56,220 bases of DNA, from the NCBI GenBank assembly GCA_011525915.1, contig WYBM01000072.1:1-56220 (forward strand), in the 5' to 3' direction. The position numbers were made by a program, and so were the translations under genes. Shown here one piece after another: positions 47,952 to 55,443 of this stretch. The DNA comes from Ardenticatenaceae bacterium. GTDB taxonomy: Bacteria; Chloroflexota; Anaerolineae; Promineifilales; Promineifilaceae. Positions within the stretch are counted from its first letter, which is position 1. Every line of letters starts with the position of its first letter. Below the pieces are notes generated by a model that was given only the letters and a program-made list of their open reading frames with translations, was not told the DNA's origin and ran no database searches.

Positions 47952-49085
47952 ATGGCAACCACCAGTACCGAGAAACACAAAGTCACACTCCCCTACATGC
48001 TTTCTATTGAAAAACGGGTGGAGGATATTCCCCGATGGCTGCCGATGATCACCAGTATAGGCTCTGTTGTGAGCGCTTTTATCATTGCCGGGGTCATTCT
48101 CAAATTGATTGGCGGGCAGCCTTTTATCGTCTTACGTTTCTTTTTTAATGCCACCTTCGGCAGTTGGGCTGTTATCTCTGATACCCTGGTCAAAGCCACG
48201 CCGCTTATCCTGGTGGGCCTGGCCTGTACCGTTGCCTTTAAGATGAAATTGTGGAACATTGGTGCCGAAGGGCAATTTTACATGGGGGCCTTTTTTGCCA
48301 GCCTGGTCGTGTTGGTTCCCCTAGTTGGCGAAGACGCCTCGCGCTGGACGACCATTCCGCTGATGATGGTCATGGGCATGATTGGCGGTGCCCTTTGGGG
48401 AGTTATTCCCGGTGTGCTTAAAGCCCGTTTTGCCGTCAACGAGATCATTACCACCCTGATGCTTAACTACATTGCTATCTTGTGGAACAACTTTTGGATA
48501 TTTAATGCCTGGAGTGATGCTGGATTCCAGATGACACCCACGTTTATCAAGGCTGCCTGGCTGCCCCGCCTGACTGATTACGCTCGTCAGTACGGCAGCC
48601 TATCTGGGATGACACTGCATCTGGGTATTCTTTTTGCGGTTGCGGCCGCTATCCTGGTGTGGTGGGTATTGGCGCGCAGTCGGTGGGGGTATGAAATTAA
48701 ACTTACCGGCGACAATAAAGAGGCGGCCCGTTATGCAGGCATCAATATCACCCGAAACATTATTCTGGTGATGATGTTTTCCGGGGCGTTAGCCGGGCTG
48801 GGAGGGATGTCTGAAATTACCGGTGTTGTGCATCGTTTGCAAGAGCGCATCTCCCCCGGTTACGGCTTTACCGGCATCATCATCGCCTGGCTGGCCAAGC
48901 TTAACCCTATCGCTGTGATCCCCGTTTCCATCTTGTTTGGGGCGCTCATTGTAGCCGGGCGAGAGATTCAACCCACTGGCCTGGCCAATTTGCTGCAGGG
49001 GATTGTGTTGTTTATGGTTATCAGCAGTGACTTTTTGCTGCGTTACAAGATACGCCTGACGCCTAAAACGAGGAAAGTGGTATGA
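47952..49085 (+). CDS. BMP-type ABC transporter permease 1
   Basis: 377-residue inner-membrane permease of the branched-chain/ribose type. Typical segments are LVGLACTVAFKMKLWNIGAE followed by GQFYMG, NEIITTLMLNYIAILW, EIKLTGDNKEAARYAGIN and GFTGIIIAWLAKLNP. There are about nine or ten helices. ATG 47952 is preceded by GAGGG. Its stop codon overlaps the start of the second permease. It forms the channel with that protein. Like the next gene it contains no ACGGCCGT octamer, so about 2.3 kb here are free of it. Confidence 0.94.
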   Translation: MATTSTEKHKVTLPYMLSIEKRVEDIPRWLPMITSIGSVVSAFIIAGVILKLIGGQPFIVLRFFFNATFGSWAVISDTLVKATPLILVGLACTVAFKMKLWNIGAEGQFYMGAFFASLVVLVPLVGEDASRWTTIPLMMVMGMIGGALWGVIPGVLKARFAVNEIITTLMLNYIAILWNNFWIFNAWSDAGFQMTPTFIKAAWLPRLTDYARQYGSLSGMTLHLGILFAVAAAILVWWVLARSRWGYEIKLTGDNKEAARYAGINITRNIILVMMFSGALAGLGGMSEITGVVHRLQERISPGYGFTGIIIAWLAKLNPIAVIPVSILFGALIVAGREIQPTGLANLLQGIVLFMVISSDFLLRYKIRLTPKTRKVV

Positions 49086-50047
49086 ACCTGACGATCATCT
49101 TGCATGCTGGCCTGGCTACCGGCACGATTCTGCTGTTTGCAGCTGTGGGCGAAATTTTTGCTGAACGTTCGGGCATTTTGAACCTGGGGGTAGAGGGGAT
49201 GATGCTGTTAGGGGCCATGGCCGGGTTCAGTACATCGCTGGCAACAAACAATGTTTGGCTGGGGTTGGTGGTAGCCATGATAGCTGGCGGTGTTTTGAGC
49301 CTGGCGCATGGTCTGGTCACCATCCATTTACAGGCAGATCAGGTTGTGAGCGGCCTGTCCTTGACCTTTTTAGGAACCGGGTTGGCGCTGGTTTTAGGTG
49401 AAGGTTTAACCGGACAAACGCCACCGCTCATCCCTTCATTTAATGTGCCCTTGTTGTCTGCTGTTCCCTTTATAGGCCCCATTTTTTTTGCCGACCACAG
49501 CGTATTGACTTATATGGGTTATGGGTTAGTGCCCCTGGCCTGGTATTACATTTACCGTACACGCCCTGGCTTGCATCTGCGGGCCATCGGTGAAAAACCG
49601 GAGGCGGCCGATACAATGGGGGTCAGTGTTTACCGGCTGCGTTATCTCTATGTATGGGCAGGTGGCTGCCTGGCCGGGCTGGCCGGGGCTACGATCAGCC
49701 TCTCTGTGTCGCCAGGCTGGTACAGCGCCCAAACCACATCCGGCCAGGGGTGGATTGCGATAGGTCTGGTCATCTTTGCGCAGTGGGACCCGGTGCGTGC
49801 GGCATTGGGGGCTTATTTATTTGGAGCATTACGCCGGGCGATTTTGGATTTACAAGGTCCCGCTGTTCTGTTGGGTTTTACAAACCCGCTCTTTATCAAT
49901 TCCAATTATGGCTTTTTTCTGCAAATGACGCCGTACATTCTGACGATCATAGCGCTGGTGATTGGGTCCAGGGCGGCGGTTCGGAACCGATTGGGAGCAC
50001 CGGCGGCGTTGGGCGTGCCTTATATTCGCGGGGAACGTGGCCTTTAA
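49082..50047 (+). CDS. BMP-type ABC transporter permease 2
   Basis: 321-residue permease, partner of the preceding one. Segments: FAERSGILNLGVEGMMLLGA, HLQADQVVSGLSLTFLGTGL, HLRAIGEKPEAADTMGVSVY and GWIAIGLVIFAQWDPVRAA, all characteristic of the second nucleoside-type permease (YufQ/NupC-like). ATG 49082 overlaps the upstream TGA by 4 bp (ATGA), so the two subunits are translationally coupled. The set of binding protein, double ATPase and two permeases is complete. Confidence 0.94.
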   Translation: MNLTIILHAGLATGTILLFAAVGEIFAERSGILNLGVEGMMLLGAMAGFSTSLATNNVWLGLVVAMIAGGVLSLAHGLVTIHLQADQVVSGLSLTFLGTGLALVLGEGLTGQTPPLIPSFNVPLLSAVPFIGPIFFADHSVLTYMGYGLVPLAWYYIYRTRPGLHLRAIGEKPEAADTMGVSVYRLRYLYVWAGGCLAGLAGATISLSVSPGWYSAQTTSGQGWIAIGLVIFAQWDPVRAALGAYLFGALRRAILDLQGPAVLLGFTNPLFINSNYGFFLQMTPYILTIIALVIGSRAAVRNRLGAPAALGVPYIRGERGL

Positions 50048-50051
50048 TCTT

Positions 50052-50705
50052 ATGTCTACAGTCTGGTTGATACGGCACGGCGAAAGTGTCTCGAACGCAG
50101 ATCTACCCACGAAACATCCAGAGGTATCGGAATTGACCTCACGTGGGCATGAGGAAGCCGGGTGTATTGCCCGGGCATTCACAAAAGCGCCAGATCTGAT
50201 TGTCGTTTCACCGTATGTGCGTGCCAGGGAAACGGCCGTGTTTACCCAAGATCGTTTTCCCCACATCCCTGTTGAAGTGTGGCCGGTGTATGAATTTACC
50301 TATCTGCACCCGGGACGGTATGATGGCACCACCGGCAGCCAGCGTGAACCTTTAGCCCAGGCGTATTGGGAACGTAATGATCCATTTGAAAAGGAAGCTG
50401 GCGAAGGCGAGTCCTTTGCTGAAATGTTGGCGCGCGTACAACAAACGGTGGCCAGATTACAAGTACATCCGGCACGCTTTATTGCTGTGTTCAGTCATGG
50501 CCTGTTTTTACGCGCTTTGCTCTGGTCGCTGTTGATAGGTAGTGTCCAAAGCACGCCGGAGGCGATGAGGCAGTATCTCCATTTTGTGCAGGCCGTATGG
50601 ATGCCTAACGGGTCCATCGTGAGCGTGAAGTTTCGTCATGATGGGCCGGCCCTCTTCAGTGGCTTTGGGGTAATGCATCTGCGCTCCCTGACGAGCAGAG
50701 ATTAG
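50052..50705 (+). CDS. Histidine phosphatase (phosphoglycerate mutase-like) family protein
   Basis: 217-residue cytosolic enzyme. The phospho-accepting motif LIRHGESVSN is at residues 6-15, a conserved RARETA follows (VSPYVRARETAVF), the acid/base region is YEFTYLHP and the second catalytic His is in FIAVFSHGLFLRALL. It may be a phosphatase for sugar or nucleotide phosphates; the neighbouring nucleoside importer makes the latter attractive but unproven. ATG 50052 begins 4 bases after the permease stop, and no ribosome-binding site is obvious. The frame is open far upstream inside the permease gene, which is not used. Confidence 0.88.
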   Translation: MSTVWLIRHGESVSNADLPTKHPEVSELTSRGHEEAGCIARAFTKAPDLIVVSPYVRARETAVFTQDRFPHIPVEVWPVYEFTYLHPGRYDGTTGSQREPLAQAYWERNDPFEKEAGEGESFAEMLARVQQTVARLQVHPARFIAVFSHGLFLRALLWSLLIGSVQSTPEAMRQYLHFVQAVWMPNGSIVSVKFRHDGPALFSGFGVMHLRSLTSRD

Positions 50706-50865
50706 AAATTCCTGGCAAAAATCCCCTTTTGAACCCTGCTTGGCGTTCGTTGCGCTATAGTTAGAGAACAAAGTCCTATAAAAAGGGGCTTGAAATTTTA
50801 CGCAAAAAACATTATTGTACTGGACATGTATTTTTGTTCAGGCGTAATACAAGAGGGGTATTAAC

Positions 50866-51015
50866 ATGATAATTCTGTTGGCAGCGACAATGTTTTCAGG
50901 GATGGTGATTTTGGCAGTGTACAAACATAGGCAGCAAGAACAGGCCAAAGCATTGGCGGTAGCCAAGGCACAACATCGCCGCCGCCAGTTTGAACGTCAA
51001 CAGAGGCACTATTAG
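50866..51015 (+). CDS. Small single-helix membrane protein, 49 residues
   Basis: Starts MIILLAATMFSGMVILAVYK, one hydrophobic N-terminal helix. A strongly basic, Gln-rich tail follows (HRQQEQAKALAVAKAQHRRR, then QFERQQRHY), placing the C-terminus in the cytoplasm by the positive-inside rule. AGAGGGG lies 8 bases before ATG 50866 and a strong terminator follows 27 bp after the stop, so this is a complete one-gene unit. I know no family for it. Nothing else is seen in 50706-51106. Confidence 0.62.
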   Translation: MIILLAATMFSGMVILAVYKHRQQEQAKALAVAKAQHRRRQFERQQRHY

Positions 51016-51041
51016 TCAATAAAAAGAGCATGACATGGCAG

Positions 51042-51080
51042 GGCCGGTAATCAGCTGATTACCGGCCTTTTTTATTTTAT
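51042..51080 (+). terminator. Palindromic terminator
   Basis: GGCCGGTAATCAG (51042-51054) is directly followed by its complement CTGATTACCGGCC (51055-51067) and then TTTTTTATTTTAT. It terminates the small membrane protein gene and, read the other way, may end the convergent SDR gene. Confidence 0.88.
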
Positions 51081-51106
51081 ACAGATCGCCAAAAGCTTGG
51101 GTGCCG

Positions 51107-52198
51107 TTAGCTTTGGGGGGTATCCCCTCTTTTCTGCCCTAAGAACCATAACAGCAACAACACGGCCGTACCCATCAAGACCAGCGCTGCCAGTTGTTTT
51201 TCACGAACATAGGTGGTTGATGCTGGCAGTTCCGTGGCTTCGATCCATTTAAAGGTTTCCAACATGCCGGTTTGTAACGGCCGTGTCTTCCACCCCAGTT
51301 CGGCCCGTGCCTTGTCTGAGCGGGCCATATAGGTGGCCCCCAGCACGCGGGTTGACTCTTCACTGAAAGAGGGGGGTACGGGGGCTACACTGCTGGCGGC
51401 CCCAACAATGGGGGCCAACGGCCGTAACGCCGACCCTGGAATGCGTACCGACGGAGCCCGCCGCCCCAGCAAATGTGCCCAAAAATCCACCATCTCCCCT
51501 AGAGGAATGGCTGGACCGGCTAGAATATAGCTCTCGCCAACACGCCCCTTCTCCGCGGCCAGCACAATGCCTTCGGCGGCATCTTCGACGTAGGTATAGG
51601 TTAGTGTCGTTTCCGGACCGGGCAGGGCAGGTATACCCCGGTAGAACATGCGCATCATTTGCCCGGCAAAACCTGTATCCCCTGGCCCGTATACAAAACC
51701 GGGCATCACAATAATAATGGGGGCACCTTCTTCAATCATGGGCACGGCTACCTTATAATGTGCCAGCCATTTGGTGCGATCATACTCTGTCAGAAAAGGG
51801 CCGCCCTTAAAGTAGGTTTCGTCTACCAATTCACCTTTGGTATCGCCAAAAACTGTCACTGTGCTGACATATACGATCTTGGGTATGGTTAATTCTTGGG
51901 CCAGACGCAGCACCCGGCGGGTGCCACCTACGTTGATCGCTTCTGCTTCCATCCAATCTGGGGAGCCGATCTGGTACCAGGCTGCCAGGTGAAAAACCAC
52001 GTCACTGCCAGCCATCCCCTGACGCATAGAAGCCGTATCCGTAATGTCGCCAGGAACGGGTGTAGCGCCCAATCCACGCACCATGGCGGCGCTCCGTTCT
52101 GAGCGGGCCAGCGCATGAACCTCATACCCGCGCGCCACCAGATTGTGTAAGACGTGTTGACCAATAAAGCCGGAACCACCTGTGACAAATGCCTTCAT
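51107..52198 (-). CDS. NAD-dependent epimerase/dihydroflavonol-reductase-like SDR with C-terminal membrane helix
   Basis: 363-residue extended SDR. Cofactor motif AFVTGGSGFIGQHVLHNL at residues 3-20, VFHLAAWYQIG, and catalytic Tyr/Lys in LTEYDRTKWLAHYK (YxxxK). The C-terminal 30 residues contain a hydrophobic helix (LAALVLMGTAVLLLLWFLG) ending in a charged tail, which would anchor the enzyme to the membrane and is not common in this family. ATG 52196-52198 has AGGAAAA upstream; the frame runs on to 52294 without a signal. Substrate unknown: sterol-like, flavonoid-like and sugar substrates all occur in the family. Confidence 0.87.
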   Translation of the reverse strand: MKAFVTGGSGFIGQHVLHNLVARGYEVHALARSERSAAMVRGLGATPVPGDITDTASMRQGMAGSDVVFHLAAWYQIGSPDWMEAEAINVGGTRRVLRLAQELTIPKIVYVSTVTVFGDTKGELVDETYFKGGPFLTEYDRTKWLAHYKVAVPMIEEGAPIIIVMPGFVYGPGDTGFAGQMMRMFYRGIPALPGPETTLTYTYVEDAAEGIVLAAEKGRVGESYILAGPAIPLGEMVDFWAHLLGRRAPSVRIPGSALRPLAPIVGAASSVAPVPPSFSEESTRVLGATYMARSDKARAELGWKTRPLQTGMLETFKWIEATELPASTTYVREKQLAALVLMGTAVLLLLWFLGQKRGDTPQS

Positions 52199-52205
52199 AC
52201 TCGTT

Positions 52206-52281
52206 TTCCTGTTGCGTATTGCGTCTTGGGTACTGCATCGTGGATACAATGCAAAATACAGCAGACGTAATACGAGAGAAA
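52206..52281 (+). repeat. Imperfect inverted/heptameric repeat upstream of the SDR gene
   Basis: TGCGTATTGCGTCTTGG (7-bp spaced GCGTATT/GCGTCTT) and, about 50 bp on, GACGTAATACG in opposite orientation. It is similar in style to the other short tandem repeats here. The remaining gap to the tRNA promoter shows no gene. Confidence 0.35.
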
Positions 52282-52446
52282 CCTTACTCACCAATCATGA
52301 CACTTTGCATTATACCTGACTTCGTGACCGTCTAAAAACAACTCCCCACTATTCAGGCGGCACAGCTGTTTTCAGCGCCTCTGCCGATGCCGGCGTGAGA
52401 CCGGATTTGCCGGGGTATTTAAACACTCAGGCACAGCTAAACCTGT

Positions 52447-52475
52447 TTGCTGGCTGTCAAGCGTAGTGCTATAAT
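52447..52475 (+). promoter_or_regulatory. Promoter of the tRNA-Val gene
   Basis: -35 TTGCTG (52447-52452), 17-bp spacer, -10 TATAAT (52470-52475) within an extended TGCTATAAT. The tRNA starts 12 bases after the -10 hexamer. Confidence 0.75.
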
Positions 52476-52487
52476 GCTGCCCATGAT

Positions 52488-52564
<77 letters not shown>

Positions 52565-52602
52565 CGAACATTAACTTTATAGAGGTGAATTGTTAAAGAG
52601 CA

Positions 52603-52654
52603 CCCTCCTGCAGCCGGAGTGTTTTCCTGAACACCCCGGCTACACATAGGAGGG
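52603..52654 (+). ncRNA. Three-part hairpin downstream of tRNA-Val
   Basis: Nested stems CCCTCCT/AGGAGGG, AGCCGG/CCGGCT and GTGTT/AACAC around the loop TTCCTG. There is no T-run, so it is not a standard terminator. The outer strand carries AGGAGGG, an anti-rRNA-like sequence that is masked in the stem. RNA function is a guess. Confidence 0.35.
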
Positions 52655-52813
52655 AAAAGAGTGTCATCGGCCAGGCCCCATAACAGGTACGGCCGTGATG
52701 ACCAGAATTACCCCCGCCCACGGCAACGATGAGGTAAACGGTATGCAAAAACCTTGCGGGTCATGTTGTTGCTGAAGAAGGGGAACCGCAGGCGGGGAAA
52801 AACATACGGCGCT

Positions 52814-52836
52814 GCTGCTGAGTGCCCTTCAGCAGC
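52814..52836 (+). repeat. Hairpin GCTGCTGA / TCAGCAGC
   Basis: Perfect 8-bp arms with the loop GTGCCCT, 160 bp after the first hairpin, in the same gene-less stretch. Confidence 0.4.
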
Positions 52837-53017
52837 CGGGTCAGGAGGGAGTTACCCGCGCCGGATGTGGCAAAAATAAATTGATAAGGTTCACGGCCGT
52901 GAACGGCCGTTTAACTGGTATGCCTCACTCACAGCTTGACCGGCGGGATGGTGAGGTAAAGAATAGGCTTTCTTGTGGGCTAATCCCTGCGAGGAAGTCT
53001 TTTTTTATTCCAACTTC

Positions 53018-53245
53018 CTACGCAGGGACAGTTTGAAAGCCGAGGCGGTCAAGCTCTTGCATGAGCTTTTCCGCTTCTTCTCTCCGTGCTATCTCTACAT
53101 CTGAAGCAGGAACAAGAACGGTGTTTTTGTCGCCTACTGTGATGCTGTTTGGAAAACGGCCGTCATTGTTCCAGTTATGGATTGTCTGACGACTAACGTT
53201 AAACAGCTTCGACAGTTCAGCAACTGTGTACAGCTTTTCTTGCAT
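53018..53245 (-). CDS. Small HTH DNA-binding protein (excisionase/MerR-like)
   Basis: 75-residue protein. KLYTVAELSKLFNVSRQTIH is the helix-turn-helix of the HTH_17/MerR-type excisionase family, followed by NWNNDGRFPNSITVG, the wing seen in excisionases, and a C-terminal helix (EIARREEAEKLMQELDRLGF). It may control its own divergent promoter pair or act in excision of an integrated element. ATG 53243-53245 has TTGGAGG at good spacing. The upstream ATG 53276-53278 (MVKYVVQL) is also in frame, with AGGA 4 bases before it. It lies only 8 bases from the putative -10 and would be almost leaderless. It is divergent from the small-gene cluster. Confidence 0.8.
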   Translation of the reverse strand: MQEKLYTVAELSKLFNVSRQTIHNWNNDGRFPNSITVGDKNTVLVPASDVEIARREEAEKLMQELDRLGFQTVPA

Positions 53246-53286
53246 CTCTGCCTCCAATTGAACAACATACTTAACCATAGCTTCCT

Positions 53287-53315
53287 ATCTTAATCGTCAA
53301 CTTGTCGTTTGTCAA
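53287..53315 (-). promoter_or_regulatory. Minus-strand promoter overlapping operator copy 1
   Basis: Read on the minus strand: TTGACA (53310-53315), 17-bp spacer, TAAGAT (53287-53292). The -35 lies within TTGACAAACGACAA (53302-53315), which is repeated in the other orientation at 53357. It drives the HTH gene. Confidence 0.65.
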
Positions 53316-53356
53316 CCTAATTAACAAAACTGATCACATGTGTTTTGTAAAGTAAC

Positions 53357-53386
53357 TTGACAAACGTCAAGTAGATGTGTTATAAT
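53357..53386 (+). promoter_or_regulatory. Plus-strand consensus promoter overlapping operator copy 2
   Basis: TTGACA (53357-53362), 18-bp spacer, TG-T-TATAAT (-10 at 53381-53386): full consensus in both hexamers. The -35 is embedded in TTGACAAACGTCAA (53357-53370), itself a dyad CTTGAC-AAAC-GTCAAG. It differs at one position from copy 1. Confidence 0.8.
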
Positions 53387-53412
53387 TCTCTTGTAGTTGA
53401 GACAAAAAAAGA

Positions 53413-53445
53413 CCACCGCCCAAGCCCTGGAAAGCGAGACGGTGG
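53413..53445 (+). promoter_or_regulatory. Leader hairpin before the 101-residue gene
   Basis: CCACCG (53413-53418) pairs with CGGTGG (53440-53445) around a 21-base loop, 10 bases before the AGGAG ribosome-binding site of ATG 53467. It could set translation or mRNA stability. Confidence 0.4.
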
Positions 53446-53466
53446 CCAAAAATCTAGGAGATTTTA

Positions 53467-53772
53467 ATGACAACTTTAACCCAAACCCAACCCGAAATCA
53501 ATACCTACCCTGACTGGTACGTCGCCAGCATTGCCCGCGAAGCCCTGGCCGCCGCTGAACAGTATTTCATTCAGCACCCCGGCCTGGCCTGGGAAACGGT
53601 AGCCCACATTTACCTGACTGTTTTCGGTCAGAAAGAAGGGGTTGACCTGAGCCAGACCCGCATCCCGGCCACACCAGAGATTGATAGCTGGCTGGCCAGC
53701 CTGGAACCGGGTGACGTAGACGACAGACTGGCGGCCATGAGCCAACAGTACAGCGGGATTCCCGCATTTTAA
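53467..53772 (+). CDS. Hypothetical small protein, 101 residues (accessory region)
   Basis: I do not recognise it. The protein is acidic and helical: WYVASIAREALAAAEQYF, then WETVAHIYLTVFG, then a Pro-containing linker and EIDSWLASLEPGDVDDRLAA. No catalytic motif or membrane segment is seen. AGGAG precedes ATG 53467. It is the first gene after a consensus promoter with overlapping operator, so it should be strongly expressed when the HTH regulator is off the DNA. It shares orientation and small size with the next four genes, which look like element cargo. Confidence 0.7.
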   Translation: MTTLTQTQPEINTYPDWYVASIAREALAAAEQYFIQHPGLAWETVAHIYLTVFGQKEGVDLSQTRIPATPEIDSWLASLEPGDVDDRLAAMSQQYSGIPAF

Positions 53773-53818
53773 GAGGGTGGGGGCACAAGCCCCCACCCCT
53801 TCCCCGGAGGACAACCCC

Positions 53819-54274
53819 ATGTTAGACACCTTAACCCTTCAAATCACCTATGACCGCAGCGCCCGGATGTACACCTGGACGCACCCGGAGACGGGCGAAC
53901 TATTCACCTGGCCACCAAAGGCCAAAGGGGAAGCGTTTCAGTTTGTCCTTTCCTTGCTTGACCCTGACCTGTACGAAGCGGCCAGCCGCTGGATAGAGGC
54001 GGAACCGGGCCTTGAGCGCGTCATCTGGCGCGGGGCGGAACTGGTGGCCCGCAATGGCGTAGAAACGCTCACCGGCGCGGGCATGGTGGCCGCCAAAGTC
54101 CAAAGCAGCGACGAATACGGCCGTTACGCCATCACCTTTGACAACGGCTATCTGGTTTGCGAGTGCCCCCACTGGCAAGAGATGGGCGCACCCTATGACA
54201 GCAACGGGATGCGGGTGTGCAAACACCTGGCCGCCTTCACCCTGTACCAGCGCGTCCGTGAAGAGCGTTTTTAA
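53819..54274 (+). CDS. SWIM-type zinc-finger protein, 151 residues (accessory region)
   Basis: The C-terminal half contains VCECPHWQEMGAPYDSNGM and, after a few residues, VCKHLAAF, that is CxC-x(n)-CxH, the SWIM zinc finger, associated with DNA or protein binding. The N-terminal part includes YDRSARMYTWTHPETGELF, which looks beta-rich, and a helical middle. No other catalytic domain is present, so it may be a stand-alone DNA- or protein-binding adaptor. CCGGAGG precedes ATG 53819. The in-frame start at 53777 is rejected because it covers an untranslated GC-rich hairpin (GGGTGGGGGC/GCCCCCACCC, 53774-53797). Confidence 0.75.
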   Translation: MLDTLTLQITYDRSARMYTWTHPETGELFTWPPKAKGEAFQFVLSLLDPDLYEAASRWIEAEPGLERVIWRGAELVARNGVETLTGAGMVAAKVQSSDEYGRYAITFDNGYLVCECPHWQEMGAPYDSNGMRVCKHLAAFTLYQRVREERF

Positions 54275-54334
54275 CTCGTTTAGAAACGCCCTGGTCATTT
54301 GACCAGGGCATACCCTTTTACGGAGGAACTTCAC

Positions 54335-54853
54335 ATGAGCAAGAAAGATTTAGCCAAGAAAAAGGAAACGGCCGTCACCTTTCGCCCGGTCAATGACGTG
54401 CCCGACAAAGCGCCTGCGCCCGTCATTGACCTGGACAACCCCAACCTGTCCTTTGACGATGTGCTGCCCTCTAACTATTTCTCAATGGAACGTTTGCAAG
54501 AGTGGCTGGAAGAACGAGAGGCCGAGAGCCGCATCTTGAACGTTACCGGCGCGTCCGTTGAATTCGTTTATGACCCGGAAAAGGGGATCGAAACCGGCGA
54601 GTGGAAACCGTGCCTGTCCTTTGAGGAAACCGACACGATGCTGGTGATTAACGTCACTCGCGGCCAGCAGTTGAAGAAGATGACCGGCTCGCCCTTTATG
54701 CGCGATTGGGCGCGAGTGGGGCAGGTGGCCCTCAAGCCGGGCATTGGCAATGGCAAGGCGCAGATCGTCTTTGCACCTATTCCCGGCGGCAACGGCCGTA
54801 AGCCGCTCACGGACGAAGAGGACGCCAAACTGAACGAGGAGTTGTTTGATTAG
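54335..54853 (+). CDS. Hypothetical protein, 172 residues, phage/plasmid-like (accessory region)
   Basis: The first 55 residues are charged and disordered (SKKDLAKKKETAVTFRPVND). They are followed by a compact domain: VTGASVEFVYDPEKGIETGE, LSFEETDTMLVINVTRGQQL and SPFMRDWARVGQVALKPG. The order of an LVIN-type strand, a helix and a DW segment reminds me of small phage proteins encoded near recombination or ssDNA-annealing genes, but I cannot assign a family. GGAGG precedes ATG 54335. A long hairpin built from two ACGGCCGT sites follows its stop codon. Confidence 0.68.
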   Translation: MSKKDLAKKKETAVTFRPVNDVPDKAPAPVIDLDNPNLSFDDVLPSNYFSMERLQEWLEEREAESRILNVTGASVEFVYDPEKGIETGEWKPCLSFEETDTMLVINVTRGQQLKKMTGSPFMRDWARVGQVALKPGIGNGKAQIVFAPIPGGNGRKPLTDEEDAKLNEELFD

Positions 54854-54888
54854 AGGAAACGGCCGTGTCAAACACGGCCGTTTCCTCT
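54852..54888 (+). terminator. 17-bp perfect hairpin made from two ACGGCCGT octamers
   Basis: AGAGGAAACGGCCGTGT (54852-54868), loop CAA, and its exact complement (54872-54888). No T-run follows, so it may act as a processing, stability or factor-binding site rather than an intrinsic terminator. Confidence 0.6.
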
Positions 54889-54902
54889 GTTAAGGTGAGG
54901 CC

Positions 54903-55439
54903 ATGAACGATATGGAATTATTACGCATCGGCAACCAGGCCGGGCAGCATGAGATGAAGCAGCAGATTATCAACTTGCTGGCGGAACTGGTGCAGCTGTC
55001 AGAAGATGACACCGAGACGGCAATCATCCGTGAGGTGATGCTGCACATCAGCGAGAATGCCCTACCCACGCCGGGCTTTGAGAGGGTTCAGCAGAAAGTC
55101 CAGCAGGTGATCGCGGCGGCGGAACTGGACGCGGCGGCCGCCAACACACGCAGAGGTAAACCCATGACAGAAACCACCCCCACGCCCCTTTTCCCTCTGG
55201 GCCGCATTGTGGCCACGCCCGGCGCGCTGGCTCTGGGCCTTGATTTTTCCCGCTACCTGGGGATGCACCAGCGCGGCTATTGGGGCGACGTTGACCAGGA
55301 GGATTGGCAGGAAAACGACCTGAGCGTCAAAGAAGGCTTTCGTATCCTGTCGGCCTACGAGACGCCCGGCGGCAAGATTTGGATTCTGACCGAAGCCGAC
55401 CGCTCGGCCACAACGGTGCTGCTGCCGGATGAGTATTAA
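54903..55439 (+). CDS. Plasmid/phage-type accessory protein with possible internal start, 178 residues
   Basis: Two parts. Residues 1-87 are helical (QIINLLAELVQLSEDDTETA and on), of no known family. Residues 88-178 begin MTETTPTPLFPLGRIVATPG and include YWGDVDQEDWQENDLSVKEG and ILTEADRSATTVLLPDEY, matching a small protein of unknown function often found on plasmids and integrative elements, where it stands alone. ATG 55164 at this junction has its own AGAGG 7 bases upstream, so the second part may also be made separately. GGTGAGG precedes ATG 54903. The conserved part is the strongest marker of mobile-element cargo in this cluster. Confidence 0.78.
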   Translation: MNDMELLRIGNQAGQHEMKQQIINLLAELVQLSEDDTETAIIREVMLHISENALPTPGFERVQQKVQQVIAAAELDAAAANTRRGKPMTETTPTPLFPLGRIVATPGALALGLDFSRYLGMHQRGYWGDVDQEDWQENDLSVKEGFRILSAYETPGGKIWILTEADRSATTVLLPDEY

Positions 55440-55443
55440 AGCA

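Larger units (their letters stand above)
52565..53017 (+). other. Gene-less structured region after the tRNA
   Basis: No coding frame is convincing in these 453 bp. Two hairpins stand out (listed separately), as do three ACGGCCGT copies, including TTCACGGCCGTGAA at about 52890, and a possible dyad GGTGAGGTAAA. It could be an attachment region, an unlisted non-coding RNA or decayed sequence. Confidence 0.5.
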
